From JADJPO01 sp963750395 (GTDB taxonomy: Bacteria; Actinomycetota; Actinomycetes; Actinomycetales; Kineosporiaceae): a DNA stretch of 64,000 nt. Under the pieces are notes generated by a model. It saw nothing but the letters and a program-made list of their open reading frames with translations. It was not told the origin of the DNA and did no database searches. A program made the position numbers and the translations under genes. Location of the stretch: NCBI GenBank assembly GCA_963750395.1, contig CAVVQM010000010.1, positions 62,001-126,000 of the forward strand. Direction: 5' to 3'. The stretch's first letter is position 1. Each line of letters opens with the position of its first letter. Shown here in pieces: positions 24,195 to 32,647 of the stretch.

Positions 24195-27100
24195 GGCCCC
24201 CGCGGGTCGCCGTGGTGGGGGTCGGACCGCGCGGCCTGTACGCCTGGGAACGGCTGGTCACACTGGGGCGGCGGCACGATCTCCGACCCGCCCGGCTCGA
24301 CCTGTTCCACGACGAGGCGCTGCTCGGCGTCAGCGCTCACTACCGGCCAGACCTGCCGCCCTACCTGCGGCTCAACGTCGACGCCGGCAGTGTCGACGCC
24401 TGGGACGCCCAGGACGGCGAGGCGCCCGCCGGTCCCTCGTTCGACGCGTGGCGTGAGGCCTGCGCCCCGGGATCCAGTCGGGACGCCTTCCCGCCCCGCC
24501 GCGACGTCGGCCGATACCTGTCGCACGTGGCCGATCGCCTCACCGCCCTCGGCACCTTCCCGGTGCGCCACCACCGGACGCGGGTGGTCGCGGCCGACGT
24601 GCTGGACGGAGCGGACGCCGGGAACCGCTGGCGGCTCACCGCAGCGGACGGCTCCGTCCACGGTCCGTTCGACGAGGTCCTGCTCACTCCCGGGCACGCA
24701 CCCGACTGGTCAGGAGCGTTGCACCACGACGCCGGCCTCGGCCGGCCATGCCTGCCCCCCTACCCCGCCGCGGACGGCGCGCCGGTGACGCAGGGGACGG
24801 TCGTCGTCCGCGGGGCGGCGCTCACGGCTCTCGATGTCGCCCTGCACCTGAGCGAGGGCGTCGGTGGACGCTTCGACCCGGCGCACGACCCGCGTCGTCC
24901 CTGGCGTCTGGTCTACCACCGGCCCGGGCGAGGCGCCCGGATCGTCCTCGTCTCACGAACCGGCCGCCTGATGATGCCCAAGACGCTCCCCGGCGTGCTG
25001 AACCGGGTGCAGGATCTGGCCGGCATCGTCGAGCAGGCCCGTGCCCAGGTCCCGGCTGCGCAGGGTGACCTGCCCAGGCTGCTGGTGCCGCTCGCGGCCC
25101 GGCTGCTGGTCGCCGCGGCCCCGGACCGCTGGTCCGCGCCGGCGGCGTCGGCCGAGGCGCGGCGCGCCTGGCGGGACTGCTGCGACGGTTGCCCAGCCCG
25201 ACGCGGCGCGGTGGCCGGTCGGGCCGGACCCGGAACACGTTCTGTCACAGGCCCTGGACGTGGCCACCGGACTGGCCGCCCCCAACGGCGACTGGGCGCT
25301 GGGCCAGGCCTGGCGGATGCTCTACCCGGTGCTGGTCACCCGGCAGCGACAGGTGGCCCGCGACCGGCACGCTCCGTTGCTGGGCCACGCGAGGGCGGCC
25401 GGCTGGGCGGCGCAGCTGGAGCGGCTGGCCTTCGGCCCGCCCCCGGTGAACGCCGCGAAGCTGGCGGCCCTGATGACAGCCGGGGCGGTCGAGGTGCGGG
25501 CCGGCGACGCCGCCTCCACCGCGCGGCGCCTGGGGGCGGCGGCCGTGGTGGACGGCGTGCTGGCACCCCCCGGTGTGCGCGCCGTCCACGACCCGCTGTG
25601 GACCGGGCTGCTCGGTTCCGGCACGGTCGGCGCCGGCCCGCGCAGCCGTGGAATCCGCATCGACGAGGACGCGAACTGTCTCGACGCCCACGACCACCCC
25701 GTCCCGGGGCTGAGTGCGGCGGGCCGGGTGACCGAGGACGTCGTCATGGGCAACGACACGTTGGTGAGGATGCACCCGGAGCTGGACCGCTGGGCGCGCC
25801 GACTGCTCGGCCTGAGCGGCGGATCCGCACCATCCGCGGTGGCAGGGCGCGGGCGGGCCGGGCGGGGTGCGCGGGCGAGCGCGCAGCGAGACGACCTGCC
25901 CGCGCTGCCGGCGCGCACCCTGCCCTGGCAGCGCACCCTGCTGGGCGACCACGCCCGGCTGGACGCGCTGATCGCCGAGTACGGCTCTCCGATCAACCTG
26001 ATCGAGCCCGGGCCGCTGCCCGGCCACGCGCAGGAGCTCATCGAGGCCGCCCGGGAACGTGGGGTCACGGGGCGGATCTTCTTCGCCCGCAAGGCCAACA
26101 AGACCCTGGCCCTGGTCGACGCCGTCCTGGACGCCGGGCACGGGGTGGACGTCGCCTCGCTCGTCGAGCTGCGCCAGGTGCTCAGCCGTGGGGCGGCCCC
26201 GGACTCGGTGATCGTCACCGCGGCGGTGAAGCCGCGGGCCCTTGTCGAGATGGCCGTGGCCGAGGGCGTGACCGTCAGCGTCGACAACACCGATGAGCTC
26301 GACCTCCTGCGCCTCGTCGCCCGAGACCAGGGTCGTCGTCCATCGGTGGCCCTGCGTCTTTCCCCCGATCTGCCCGACGCGGCCCCCTCCCGGTTCGGGA
26401 TGCCGGCCGAGCAGATCCGCGCCCTGCTGACCTCGCCCGACCTGCAGGACGGCACGCTGCGGCTGGAGGGGTTCCACGTGCACGTGCACGGCTATCGCGT
26501 CGTCGACCGGGTCCGGGCCGCGGTGCAGTTGCTCACCCTGGTCGAACAGGCTCGGGAGGCTGGGCATCCCGTCAGGTTCCTGGATCTCGGCGGGGGCGTG
26601 CCGATGCGCTATCTCGACGACCCCGACCCGTGGGAGGAGTTCTGGCGACGGCACCGGGCCGGACTGCTGCAGGGATGGCCGCTCACCTGGGCCGGGCGGG
26701 GTCTCGGACTGAACGTCTCGGACGGACGCATCGAGGGGACGCCCGCCGTCTACCCGATGTGGCAGGACCCGGTGCGCGGGGCCTGGCTCGGCCAGGTGCT
26801 GGACGCCGACGTGGGCTGCGAGCTGCCCGGCTCCACGCAACGATCCCGGACGGGCACCATCGGTCAGTGGTTCGCCGATCTCGGGGTGGATCTGCATCTG
26901 GAGCCCGGGCGGGCCCTGCTCGACGGCTGCGGGATGACGGTGGCCAGGGTGGAGTTCCGCAAGGACCTGCCGGCGGGCGCCACGGCGGGAGAACCCGATC
27001 CGGCCCTGCTGGTCGGTCTGGCCATGAACCGTACTCAATGCCGTTCCGCCGCTGACGATTTCCTGCTCGACCCGGTGCTCGTTCCCCAGCCCGCGGACCG

Positions 27101-27347
27101 GCGTCGGGGCAGGGCCGGGCCCGGGTACCTGGTCGGCGCCTACTGCATCGAGGCCGAGTTGCTCACCTGGCGTCGCCTGCCCTTTCCCCACGGGGCGGCG
27201 GTCGGGGATCTGGTCGCGTTCGTCAACACCGCCGGCTACCAGATGCACATTCTGGAGAGCGCGTCGCATCAGATGCCCCTGGCCCGTAACCTCGTCCCCG
27301 GCCCGAACGGCGGCTGGGTGCTCGACGACGTCGACGCCGCGTCGTAG
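24191..27347 (+). CDS. FAD/NAD(P)-binding protein fused to PLP decarboxylase-fold enzyme, one frameshift
   Basis: About 1050 residues if read through. The N-terminal part (to about residue 540) is a flavin or NAD(P)-binding protein of the NAD_binding_9 type: VAVVGVGPRGLYAWERL, PPYLRLNVDAGSVDAW, GHAPDWSG. The C-terminal part (about 580 on) is a fold type III PLP enzyme related to Orn/DAP decarboxylases (Y4yA-like): FFARKANKTLALVDAV with the PLP lysine, HVHVHGY, FLDLGGGVP and EPGRALLDGCG. A one-base shift near 25190 splits the frame inside the first part, not between domains, so the fusion is likely real. Substrate unknown; a secondary-metabolite amino-acid tailoring step is possible. Confidence 0.75.
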
Positions 27348-27393
27348 CCGCCGTCCGAGCCGGCGCCGGTGATCCGTCAGATCGTTCTCGACG

Positions 27394-27409
27394 CGGGGCC
27401 TCAGCCCCG
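27394..27409. terminator. Hairpin at the leuA 3' end between convergent genes
   Basis: CGGGGC, CTCA, GCCCCG: perfect 6-bp stem overlapping the leuA stop codon and 46 bp past the FAD-PLP gene stop. It could act in both directions. No U-tract. Confidence 0.35.
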
Positions 27410-29170
27410 GGCCGGCCGCCCGAGCGCGCGGTTGACCGCCGACACGATGGCCTTCAGCGAGGCCCGCACGATGTTCGGGTCGACACCGACCCCCCACAGC
27501 ACCCGGTCGCCGACCGCGCACTCGACGAAGGCCGCGGCCTTGGCGTCGCCGCCGGCGCTCATCGCATGCTCGACATAGTCGAGCACGCGCACGTCCACAC
27601 CCAGACCACTCATCGCCTGGACGAACGCCGAGATCGGGCCGTTGGCGTGCCCCTCCAGGTGGACCAGTTGGTCACCGCCGGGTCGCGTGTGGTCCTCGAC
27701 GTCCACCGACAGGCGATCCATGCCGGCATCGTCGCTGGTCACCTGCATCCCGCGGACCCGGAAGCGACCCCACGGCACGTGCGTCGGCGTGGCGTCCGAG
27801 GGCAGGTACTCGTCGGCGAAGATCCGCCACAGCTCGTCCGCGTCCACCTCGCCACCGGCGTCGTCGGTGTGGTGCTGGACGACGTGGCTGAACTCGATCT
27901 GCAGCCGGCGCGGCAGGTCCAGTTGGTGCTCGTGCTTCATCAGGTAGGCCACGCCGCCCTTGCCGGACTGGCTGTTCACCCGGATCACGGCCTCGTAGCT
28001 GCGTCCGACGTCTTTGGGGTCGATCGGCAGGTAGGGCACCGCCCAGGTGAACTGGTCGACCGGAACGCCGGCGGCGTCCGCGTCGCGCTGCAACGCCTCC
28101 AGCCCCTTCTTGATCGCGTCCTGATGGGAGCCGGAGAACGCCGTGTAGACCAGGTCGCCGCCGTAGGGGTGCCGCTCGGGTACCCGCAGCTGGTTGCAGT
28201 ACTCGACGGTGCGCCGGATCCCGTCGATGTCGCCGAAACCGATCATCGGGTCGATGCCCTGGCTGAACAGGTTGAGGCCCAACGTGACCAGACAGACGTT
28301 GCCCGTGCGCTCGCCGTTGCCGAACAGGCACCCCTCGATCCGGTCCGCCCCGGCCAGGTAGCCCAGCTCGGCGGCGGCAACCGCGGTGCCCCGGTCGTTG
28401 TGGGGGTGCAGTGACAGCCTGACGTTCTCCCGGTGGGCCAGGTGGCGGTGCATCCACTCGATCGAGTCGGCGTACACGTTGGGTGTGGCCATCTCGACGG
28501 TGGCGGGCAGGTTGACGATCACCTTGCGGTCGGGAGCCGGCTCGAAGACCTCGATGACCTCGTTGCAGATCCGGGCGGCGAACTCCAACTCGGTACCGGT
28601 GTAGGACTCCGGCGAGTACTCGAAGAAGACCCTGGTGCCGTCGGCCTCGGCGGCGTCCCCCAGCTTCTTGCACAGCCGGGCGCCCTCCAGCGCGATGTCG
28701 ACGATGCCGTCCTGGTCGGCGCCGAAGACCACCCGGCGCTGCAGCACGGAGGTCGAGTTGTACAGGTGCATGATCGCCTGCTTGGCACCCCTGATCGACT
28801 CGAAGGTCCGCTCGATCAGGTGGTCCCGCGACTGGGTCAGCACCTGGATGACCACGTCGTCCGGGATCATGTCCTCCTCGATGAGCTGCCGGACGAAGTC
28901 GAAGTCGGTCTGGCTCGCCGAGGGGAAGCCGACCTCGATCTCCTTGTAGCCCATCGAGACGAGCAGCTCGAACATCCGCCGCTTGCGCTCGGGGCTCATC
29001 GGATCGATGAGGGCCTGGTTTCCGTCGCGCAGGTCCACGGCGCACCACTGCGGCGCCTCGGTCATGACCTTGGTGGGCCACGTGCGATCGGGCAGGTCGA
29101 CCGAGATCTGGTCGAAGAAGGAGGTATAGCGGTGGATCGGCATGCCGGACGGCTGCTGGTTGCTGTTCAT
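27401..29170 (-). CDS. leuA: 2-isopropylmalate synthase
   Basis: First committed step of leucine synthesis: 2-oxoisovalerate plus acetyl-CoA to 2-isopropylmalate, feedback-inhibited by leucine. 589 residues, the long actinobacterial form. The TIM barrel begins CAVDLRDGNQALIDPM; the metal-binding HPHNDRGTAVAA and GCLFGNGERTGNVCLVTLG are intact, and the C-terminal regulatory dimer domain (about 440-580) is present. The ATG at 29170 has GAGAGG upstream. A leader peptide with three Leu codons and a hairpin precede it, so transcription attenuation by leucine is likely. Confidence 0.97.
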   Translation of the reverse strand: MNSNQQPSGMPIHRYTSFFDQISVDLPDRTWPTKVMTEAPQWCAVDLRDGNQALIDPMSPERKRRMFELLVSMGYKEIEVGFPSASQTDFDFVRQLIEEDMIPDDVVIQVLTQSRDHLIERTFESIRGAKQAIMHLYNSTSVLQRRVVFGADQDGIVDIALEGARLCKKLGDAAEADGTRVFFEYSPESYTGTELEFAARICNEVIEVFEPAPDRKVIVNLPATVEMATPNVYADSIEWMHRHLAHRENVRLSLHPHNDRGTAVAAAELGYLAGADRIEGCLFGNGERTGNVCLVTLGLNLFSQGIDPMIGFGDIDGIRRTVEYCNQLRVPERHPYGGDLVYTAFSGSHQDAIKKGLEALQRDADAAGVPVDQFTWAVPYLPIDPKDVGRSYEAVIRVNSQSGKGGVAYLMKHEHQLDLPRRLQIEFSHVVQHHTDDAGGEVDADELWRIFADEYLPSDATPTHVPWGRFRVRGMQVTSDDAGMDRLSVDVEDHTRPGGDQLVHLEGHANGPISAFVQAMSGLGVDVRVLDYVEHAMSAGGDAKAAAFVECAVGDRVLWGVGVDPNIVRASLKAIVSAVNRALGRPARG

Positions 29171-29214
29171 GGTGTCGCCTCTCGGGGTCTACGCAGGGCC
29201 GAGCTTTCAGGGAA

Positions 29215-29254
29215 AGGCCGGCACACGCAATCGCCCGCGGCGAGGGACCGGCCT
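29215..29254 (-). promoter_or_regulatory. Attenuator-type hairpin in the leuA leader
   Basis: Reading the leuA strand, AGGCCGG (29254-29248) pairs with CCGGCCT (29221-29215) around a 26-base loop, and TTCCC follows. It begins directly after the leader peptide stop, the position of the terminator stem in amino-acid attenuators. The antiterminator partner cannot be proven by eye. Confidence 0.6.
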
Positions 29255-29255
29255 C

Positions 29256-29303
29256 TTAGAGGGCCCCGCCGCGGCGACGAAGGAGAAGCTGCGTCACGCG
29301 CAC
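29256..29303 (-). CDS. leuA leader peptide
   Basis: Short ORF ending VTQLLLRRRGGAL then TAA, with GTG starts at 29303 or 29297 (15 or 13 residues). The Leu run is encoded CTT CTC CTT; CTT is rare in this GC-rich genome, as expected for control codons. It lies 86 bp before leuA on the same strand and is followed at once by a hairpin. QLLLRRR-type leader peptides are the expected form for leucine attenuation in Actinobacteria. No strong ribosome binding site is visible. Confidence 0.7.
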   Translation of the reverse strand: MRVTQLLLRRRGGAL

Positions 29304-29368
29304 GGGCCCACCGTACCGCACGGGACGACCGCACGGGACGCCCATCCTGCCCACGAGCGAGCGCGGCC

Positions 29369-29839
29369 TCAGGAATCCGGGGGCGGCGAACGCGGCGCCC
29401 CTCTCAACGCCGGCGGCAGGAACCGCGCGCCCGGTCCGCGCAACCCCATCTCGTCGCCGGGGTTGGACAGCGCGCAGCGGCGAAGTGACAGACAGCCGCA
29501 GCCGATGCAGCTGGTCAGCCCGTCCCGCAGCGCCTCGAGAGCGCTGATCTGCTCGTCCAGTCGATGGCGCCACTGCCGCGACAGGCGGGCCCAGTCGGCC
29601 TTCGTGGGGGTGCGACCACGCGGCAGGGTGTCCAGCGCGGCCCGGACGTCCTCCAGCGGCAACCCGACGTTCTGTGCCGCGCGAATGAACGCGATCCGTC
29701 GCAGCACCGACCTCTCGAAGCGGCGTCGTCCACCGGGGGCCCGCTGCGCGCTGATCAGCCCGAGGCTCTCGTAGTAGCGCAGCGCGGACGCCGCCACACC
29801 GGAGCGTCGGGACACCTCGCCGATGTCCAGCAGTTCCAT
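29369..29839 (-). CDS. soxR: Redox-sensitive MerR-family regulator SoxR
   Basis: 156-residue [2Fe-2S] regulator that activates promoters when its cluster is oxidised by redox-cycling compounds. An N-terminal MerR winged helix (LLDIGEVSRRSGVAASALRY) is followed by a dimer helix and the diagnostic cluster motif CIGCGCLSLRRC near residues 110-121. The C-terminal tail is Pro/Arg-rich. It is divergent from an SDR gene, with a SoxR-type dyad in the gap. In Actinobacteria SoxR generally controls small sets of oxidoreductases and exporters. Confidence 0.95.
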   Translation of the reverse strand: MELLDIGEVSRRSGVAASALRYYESLGLISAQRAPGGRRRFERSVLRRIAFIRAAQNVGLPLEDVRAALDTLPRGRTPTKADWARLSRQWRHRLDEQISALEALRDGLTSCIGCGCLSLRRCALSNPGDEMGLRGPGARFLPPALRGAPRSPPPDS

Positions 29840-29866
29840 CGTCTGCCCCCTCCTCGATCCGAGCCG

Positions 29867-29897
29867 TTGACTTCAAGTTGACGTGAACTATCAGAAT
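29867..29897 (+). promoter_or_regulatory. SoxR box with 19-bp spaced promoter of the SDR gene
   Basis: TTGACT (29867-29872), 19 bases, CAGAAT (29892-29897): the stretched spacer typical of MerR-family targets. The dyad TTCAAGTTGACGTGAA (29872-29887) sits in the spacer; 12 of 16 positions are symmetric and the core resembles the known SoxR box CTCAAGTTAACTTGAG. Six bases separate the -10 from the SDR ATG, so the transcript is probably leaderless. Confidence 0.8.
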
Positions 29898-29903
29898 GCT
29901 CGC

Positions 29904-30656
29904 ATGACGACACCCACGACAACCGACCCGCCGTCGACGATTCCCGTCGCCCTGGTCACCGGGGGATCATCGGGTTTGGGCGCAGCTTTGGTCCACGCGC
30001 TGGTCCGTGGCGGCTGGCGCGTCGTCACCGACGCCCGGGACGGCGTCCGGCTGGCCCGCACCCTGGCCGACCTGCCCCCCTCGAGGATCACCGGAATCGC
30101 CGGCGACGTCGCTGATCCGCGACACCGCCAGGCCCTCGCCGACGCGGTGGCCGATCACGGTGGCCTCGACCTGCTGGTGAACAACGCCAGCGTGCTGGGG
30201 CCGAGTCCGCTCCCGCCCCTGGCCGACCTGCCGCTCGAGGCGTTCGAGCGCATACTCGTGGTGAACACCATCGCTCCGCTGGCCCTGATTCAGCTCGTCC
30301 TGCCCCAGCTGCACCGACGACGGGGCGTCCTGATCAGCATCTCCTCGGACGCAGCGGTCGAGGCCTATCCCGGCTGGGGCGGCTACGGCGCCTCGAAGGC
30401 CGCTCTGGACCGGCTCGGCGCCGTCCTGGGCGTCGAGCACCCTGCACTGTCGGTCTACGCGTTCGACCCCGGTGACATGAACACCGAGATGCACCAGCAG
30501 GCCTTCCCCGGCGAGGACATCTCCGACCGCCCGAGCCCCGACAGCGTCGTCCCCACCGTCCTGGCCCTGGTCCGGGAACGCCCGGCCAGCGGTCGTTACC
30601 GCGGCGCAGACCTCCTGGCGCAGGCCGTCCCGACCCAGATCGAGGACTCGACGTGA
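29904..30656 (+). CDS. Short-chain dehydrogenase/reductase, SoxR target
   Basis: 250-residue classical SDR: VALVTGGSSGLGAALV nucleotide loop, NNAS motif (LLVNNASVLGPS), catalytic Ser in SISSDAAVEAYPG and YGASK. The length and motifs are normal. I chose the ATG at 29904 because the predicted start of transcription is there; a GTG at 29883 lies inside the SoxR box. Its last codons overlap the queA-like gene (GTGA). Under redox control it may reduce quinones or reactive carbonyls; the substrate is not identifiable. Confidence 0.88.
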   Translation: MTTPTTTDPPSTIPVALVTGGSSGLGAALVHALVRGGWRVVTDARDGVRLARTLADLPPSRITGIAGDVADPRHRQALADAVADHGGLDLLVNNASVLGPSPLPPLADLPLEAFERILVVNTIAPLALIQLVLPQLHRRRGVLISISSDAAVEAYPGWGGYGASKAALDRLGAVLGVEHPALSVYAFDPGDMNTEMHQQAFPGEDISDRPSPDSVVPTVLALVRERPASGRYRGADLLAQAVPTQIEDST

Positions 30657-31684
30657 CCACGGTGACGACCGCCACGACGCGCCCCTGGGCGACACATCCC
30701 CCCGAGTACCGCGGCATCGGCCGGGACCAGGTGCGACTGCTTGTCGCCGCCCCGACCGGTGTCCGTCACGCGTGTTTCACGGACCTGCCCCGGCTGCTGG
30801 AGCCGGGTGACCTGCTCGTGGTGAACACCTCCGCGACGCTCCCGGCCGCCGTCACCGGCCGGCTCGGCACGGACCTGCTGCCGGTGCACGTGAGCATGCG
30901 GCTGGACGACGGCACCTGGGTGATCGAGGCCCGGCGGCCGGACGGCTCCGGTCCGGATCGGGGCCTGAGCGCGGGAACCGAGGTGGACCTGGGTGACGGG
31001 GTGCGGGTCCGGCTCGTCTCCACCTATCCCGTCCCGCACCAGCCGGGGAGCCGACTGTGGCGGGCCCTGGTCCTCGGGCCGACCGATCTGGCCGACCACC
31101 TGGCCGGCCGCGGGCGGCCGATCCGTTACGGCCATGTGGACCGGGAGTACCCGCTGACGGACTATCAGACCGTCTACGCCGCCGAACCCGGCAGCGCCGA
31201 GATGCCCAGTGCCGGACGACCGATCTCCGAACGGATGCTGGCCCGACTCCTCGCGCGGGGCGTCCTGGTCAGCGACGTCACGCTGCACGCGGGCGTGTCG
31301 AGCCCCGAGATGCATGAGGCACCGACCCCGGAGCGGTTCGTGGTGCCGGCCCACACGGCCGACCTCGTGGACCTGACCCGCCGCCGCGGCCGGCGCGTGG
31401 TGGCGGTGGGGACGACCGTCGTCCGTGCCCTGGAGAGCGTGGTGGCGCCGTGGGGCCAGGTCCGTGCCGGCGCGGGATGGACCGACCTGGTCCTGGACGG
31501 GACCCACCGCACTCGGGTCGTCGACGGCCTGGTCACCGGGCTGCACGAGGCGCAGTCGAGCCATCTGCTCCTGCTCCGCGCGGTGGCCGGGCGGGATCTG
31601 GTCGATGCCGCCTACGACGCCGTCGCGGACGACGGCGGGTATCTGTGGCACGAGTTCGGTGACTCGATGGTGCTCCTACCCTGA
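30653..31684 (+). CDS. QueA-like S-adenosylmethionine:tRNA ribosyltransferase-isomerase
   Basis: 343 residues with the QueA fold. VVNTSATLPAAVTG stands where genuine QueA has the NDTRVLPAR-type motif; later the family motifs TVYAAEPGSAEMPSAGRPIS, VLVSDVTLHAGVSSPE and VVAVGTTVVRALES are clear, and the C-term ends GYLWHEFGDSMVLLP. True QueA makes epoxyqueuosine on tRNA. The loss of several active-site residues and the absence of other queuosine genes here point to a paralogue with another job. It is co-transcribed with the SDR behind a SoxR promoter. Confidence 0.8.
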   Translation: MTTVTTATTRPWATHPPEYRGIGRDQVRLLVAAPTGVRHACFTDLPRLLEPGDLLVVNTSATLPAAVTGRLGTDLLPVHVSMRLDDGTWVIEARRPDGSGPDRGLSAGTEVDLGDGVRVRLVSTYPVPHQPGSRLWRALVLGPTDLADHLAGRGRPIRYGHVDREYPLTDYQTVYAAEPGSAEMPSAGRPISERMLARLLARGVLVSDVTLHAGVSSPEMHEAPTPERFVVPAHTADLVDLTRRRGRRVVAVGTTVVRALESVVAPWGQVRAGAGWTDLVLDGTHRTRVVDGLVTGLHEAQSSHLLLLRAVAGRDLVDAAYDAVADDGGYLWHEFGDSMVLLP

Positions 31685-31702
31685 GCCTGGGGACCGTCGG
31701 TG

Positions 31703-32647
31703 TCAGAACCCCAGGCGCTGCAACTGTTTCGGGTCGCGCTGCCAGTCCTTGGCCACCTTGACGCGCAGGTCGAGGTGCACCCGTTGGCCGAGCAGCCGCT
31801 CGATGCCGGCCCGGGCCTGGGTGCCCACCTCTCGGAGCCGGACCCCGCGGCGGCCGATCACGATGCCCTTCTGGCTCTCGCGCTCGACGTAGATGAAGGC
31901 CCGGACGTCGAGCAGCGGGTCGTGCTCGGGTCGGTCGGGTCGCTGCTCCAGATCCTCGACCACGACGGCCAGGGAGTGCGGCAACTCGTCGCGCACTCCC
32001 TCCAGCGCCGCCTCGCGGACCAGCTCGGCGATCAGGACGCGTTCGGGCTCATCGGTCAGCTCACCGTCGGGGTAGAGGGGCGGCCCCGCCGGCAGGTGCC
32101 CGAACAGGACGTCGGCGAGCACGTCGAGCTGGAAGCCGCTGGTGGCCGAGACCGGCACGACGTCCTCGGCGTCCACCAGCCGTGCGGCGGCCACCAGCTG
32201 GGCGGGCAGCGCCTCGCGACCGACCGTGTCCGCCTTGGTGACGATGACGACCACCGGCGGGCGACGGCGCCCCAGGTGGGCCAGCTCCGCGAGCTCTGCG
32301 GCGATGAAGCGGTCGCCGCGCCCGACCGCCTCGTCGGCGGGCACGCACAGCCCGATCACGTCCACCCCGAGCAGGGTCTCGCGAACGAGGTCGTTCAGTC
32401 GTTCCCCGAGCAGGGTGCGGGGACGGTGCACGCCGGGGGTGTCCACCAGCACCAACTGTGCGGTGGGCCGGTGTACGACGCCGCGGATGGTGTGCCGAGT
32501 GGTCTGCGGGCGGCTGGAGGTGATCGCGACCTTCTCCCCCACCAGGGCGTTGGTCAACGTCGACTTGCCGACATTGGGCCGACCCACCAGACAGGCGAAG
32601 CCGCTTCTGAAGGGGCCGGTCCCGTCGCCTGTGTCGGGGATGCTCAT
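31703..32647 (-). CDS. era: GTPase Era
   Basis: Essential ribosome-assembly GTPase that binds 16S rRNA near its 3' end. 314 residues: G1 GRPNVGKST, G2 region SRPQTTRHTIRG, G3 DTPG, G4 TKAD, then a KH domain with the GxxG loop KGIVIGRRGVRLREV and the C-terminal KDWQRDPKQLQRLGF. Its ATG overlaps the stop of the CorC-like gene (ATGA). Part of the conserved era-corC-ybeY-phoH block. Confidence 0.97.
   Translation of the reverse strand: MSIPDTGDGTGPFRSGFACLVGRPNVGKSTLTNALVGEKVAITSSRPQTTRHTIRGVVHRPTAQLVLVDTPGVHRPRTLLGERLNDLVRETLLGVDVIGLCVPADEAVGRGDRFIAAELAELAHLGRRRPPVVVIVTKADTVGREALPAQLVAAARLVDAEDVVPVSATSGFQLDVLADVLFGHLPAGPPLYPDGELTDEPERVLIAELVREAALEGVRDELPHSLAVVVEDLEQRPDRPEHDPLLDVRAFIYVERESQKGIVIGRRGVRLREVGTQARAGIERLLGQRVHLDLRVKVAKDWQRDPKQLQRLGF

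Noticed and set aside
25245..27521. 758-codon ORF opposite the FAD-PLP gene
   Set aside because: Antisense of a conserved PLP enzyme; Arg/Gly/Val composition only.
29256..29876. 206-codon ORF overlapping soxR in another frame
   Set aside because: Shadow of soxR apart from its last 13-15 codons, which are kept as the leuA leader peptide.
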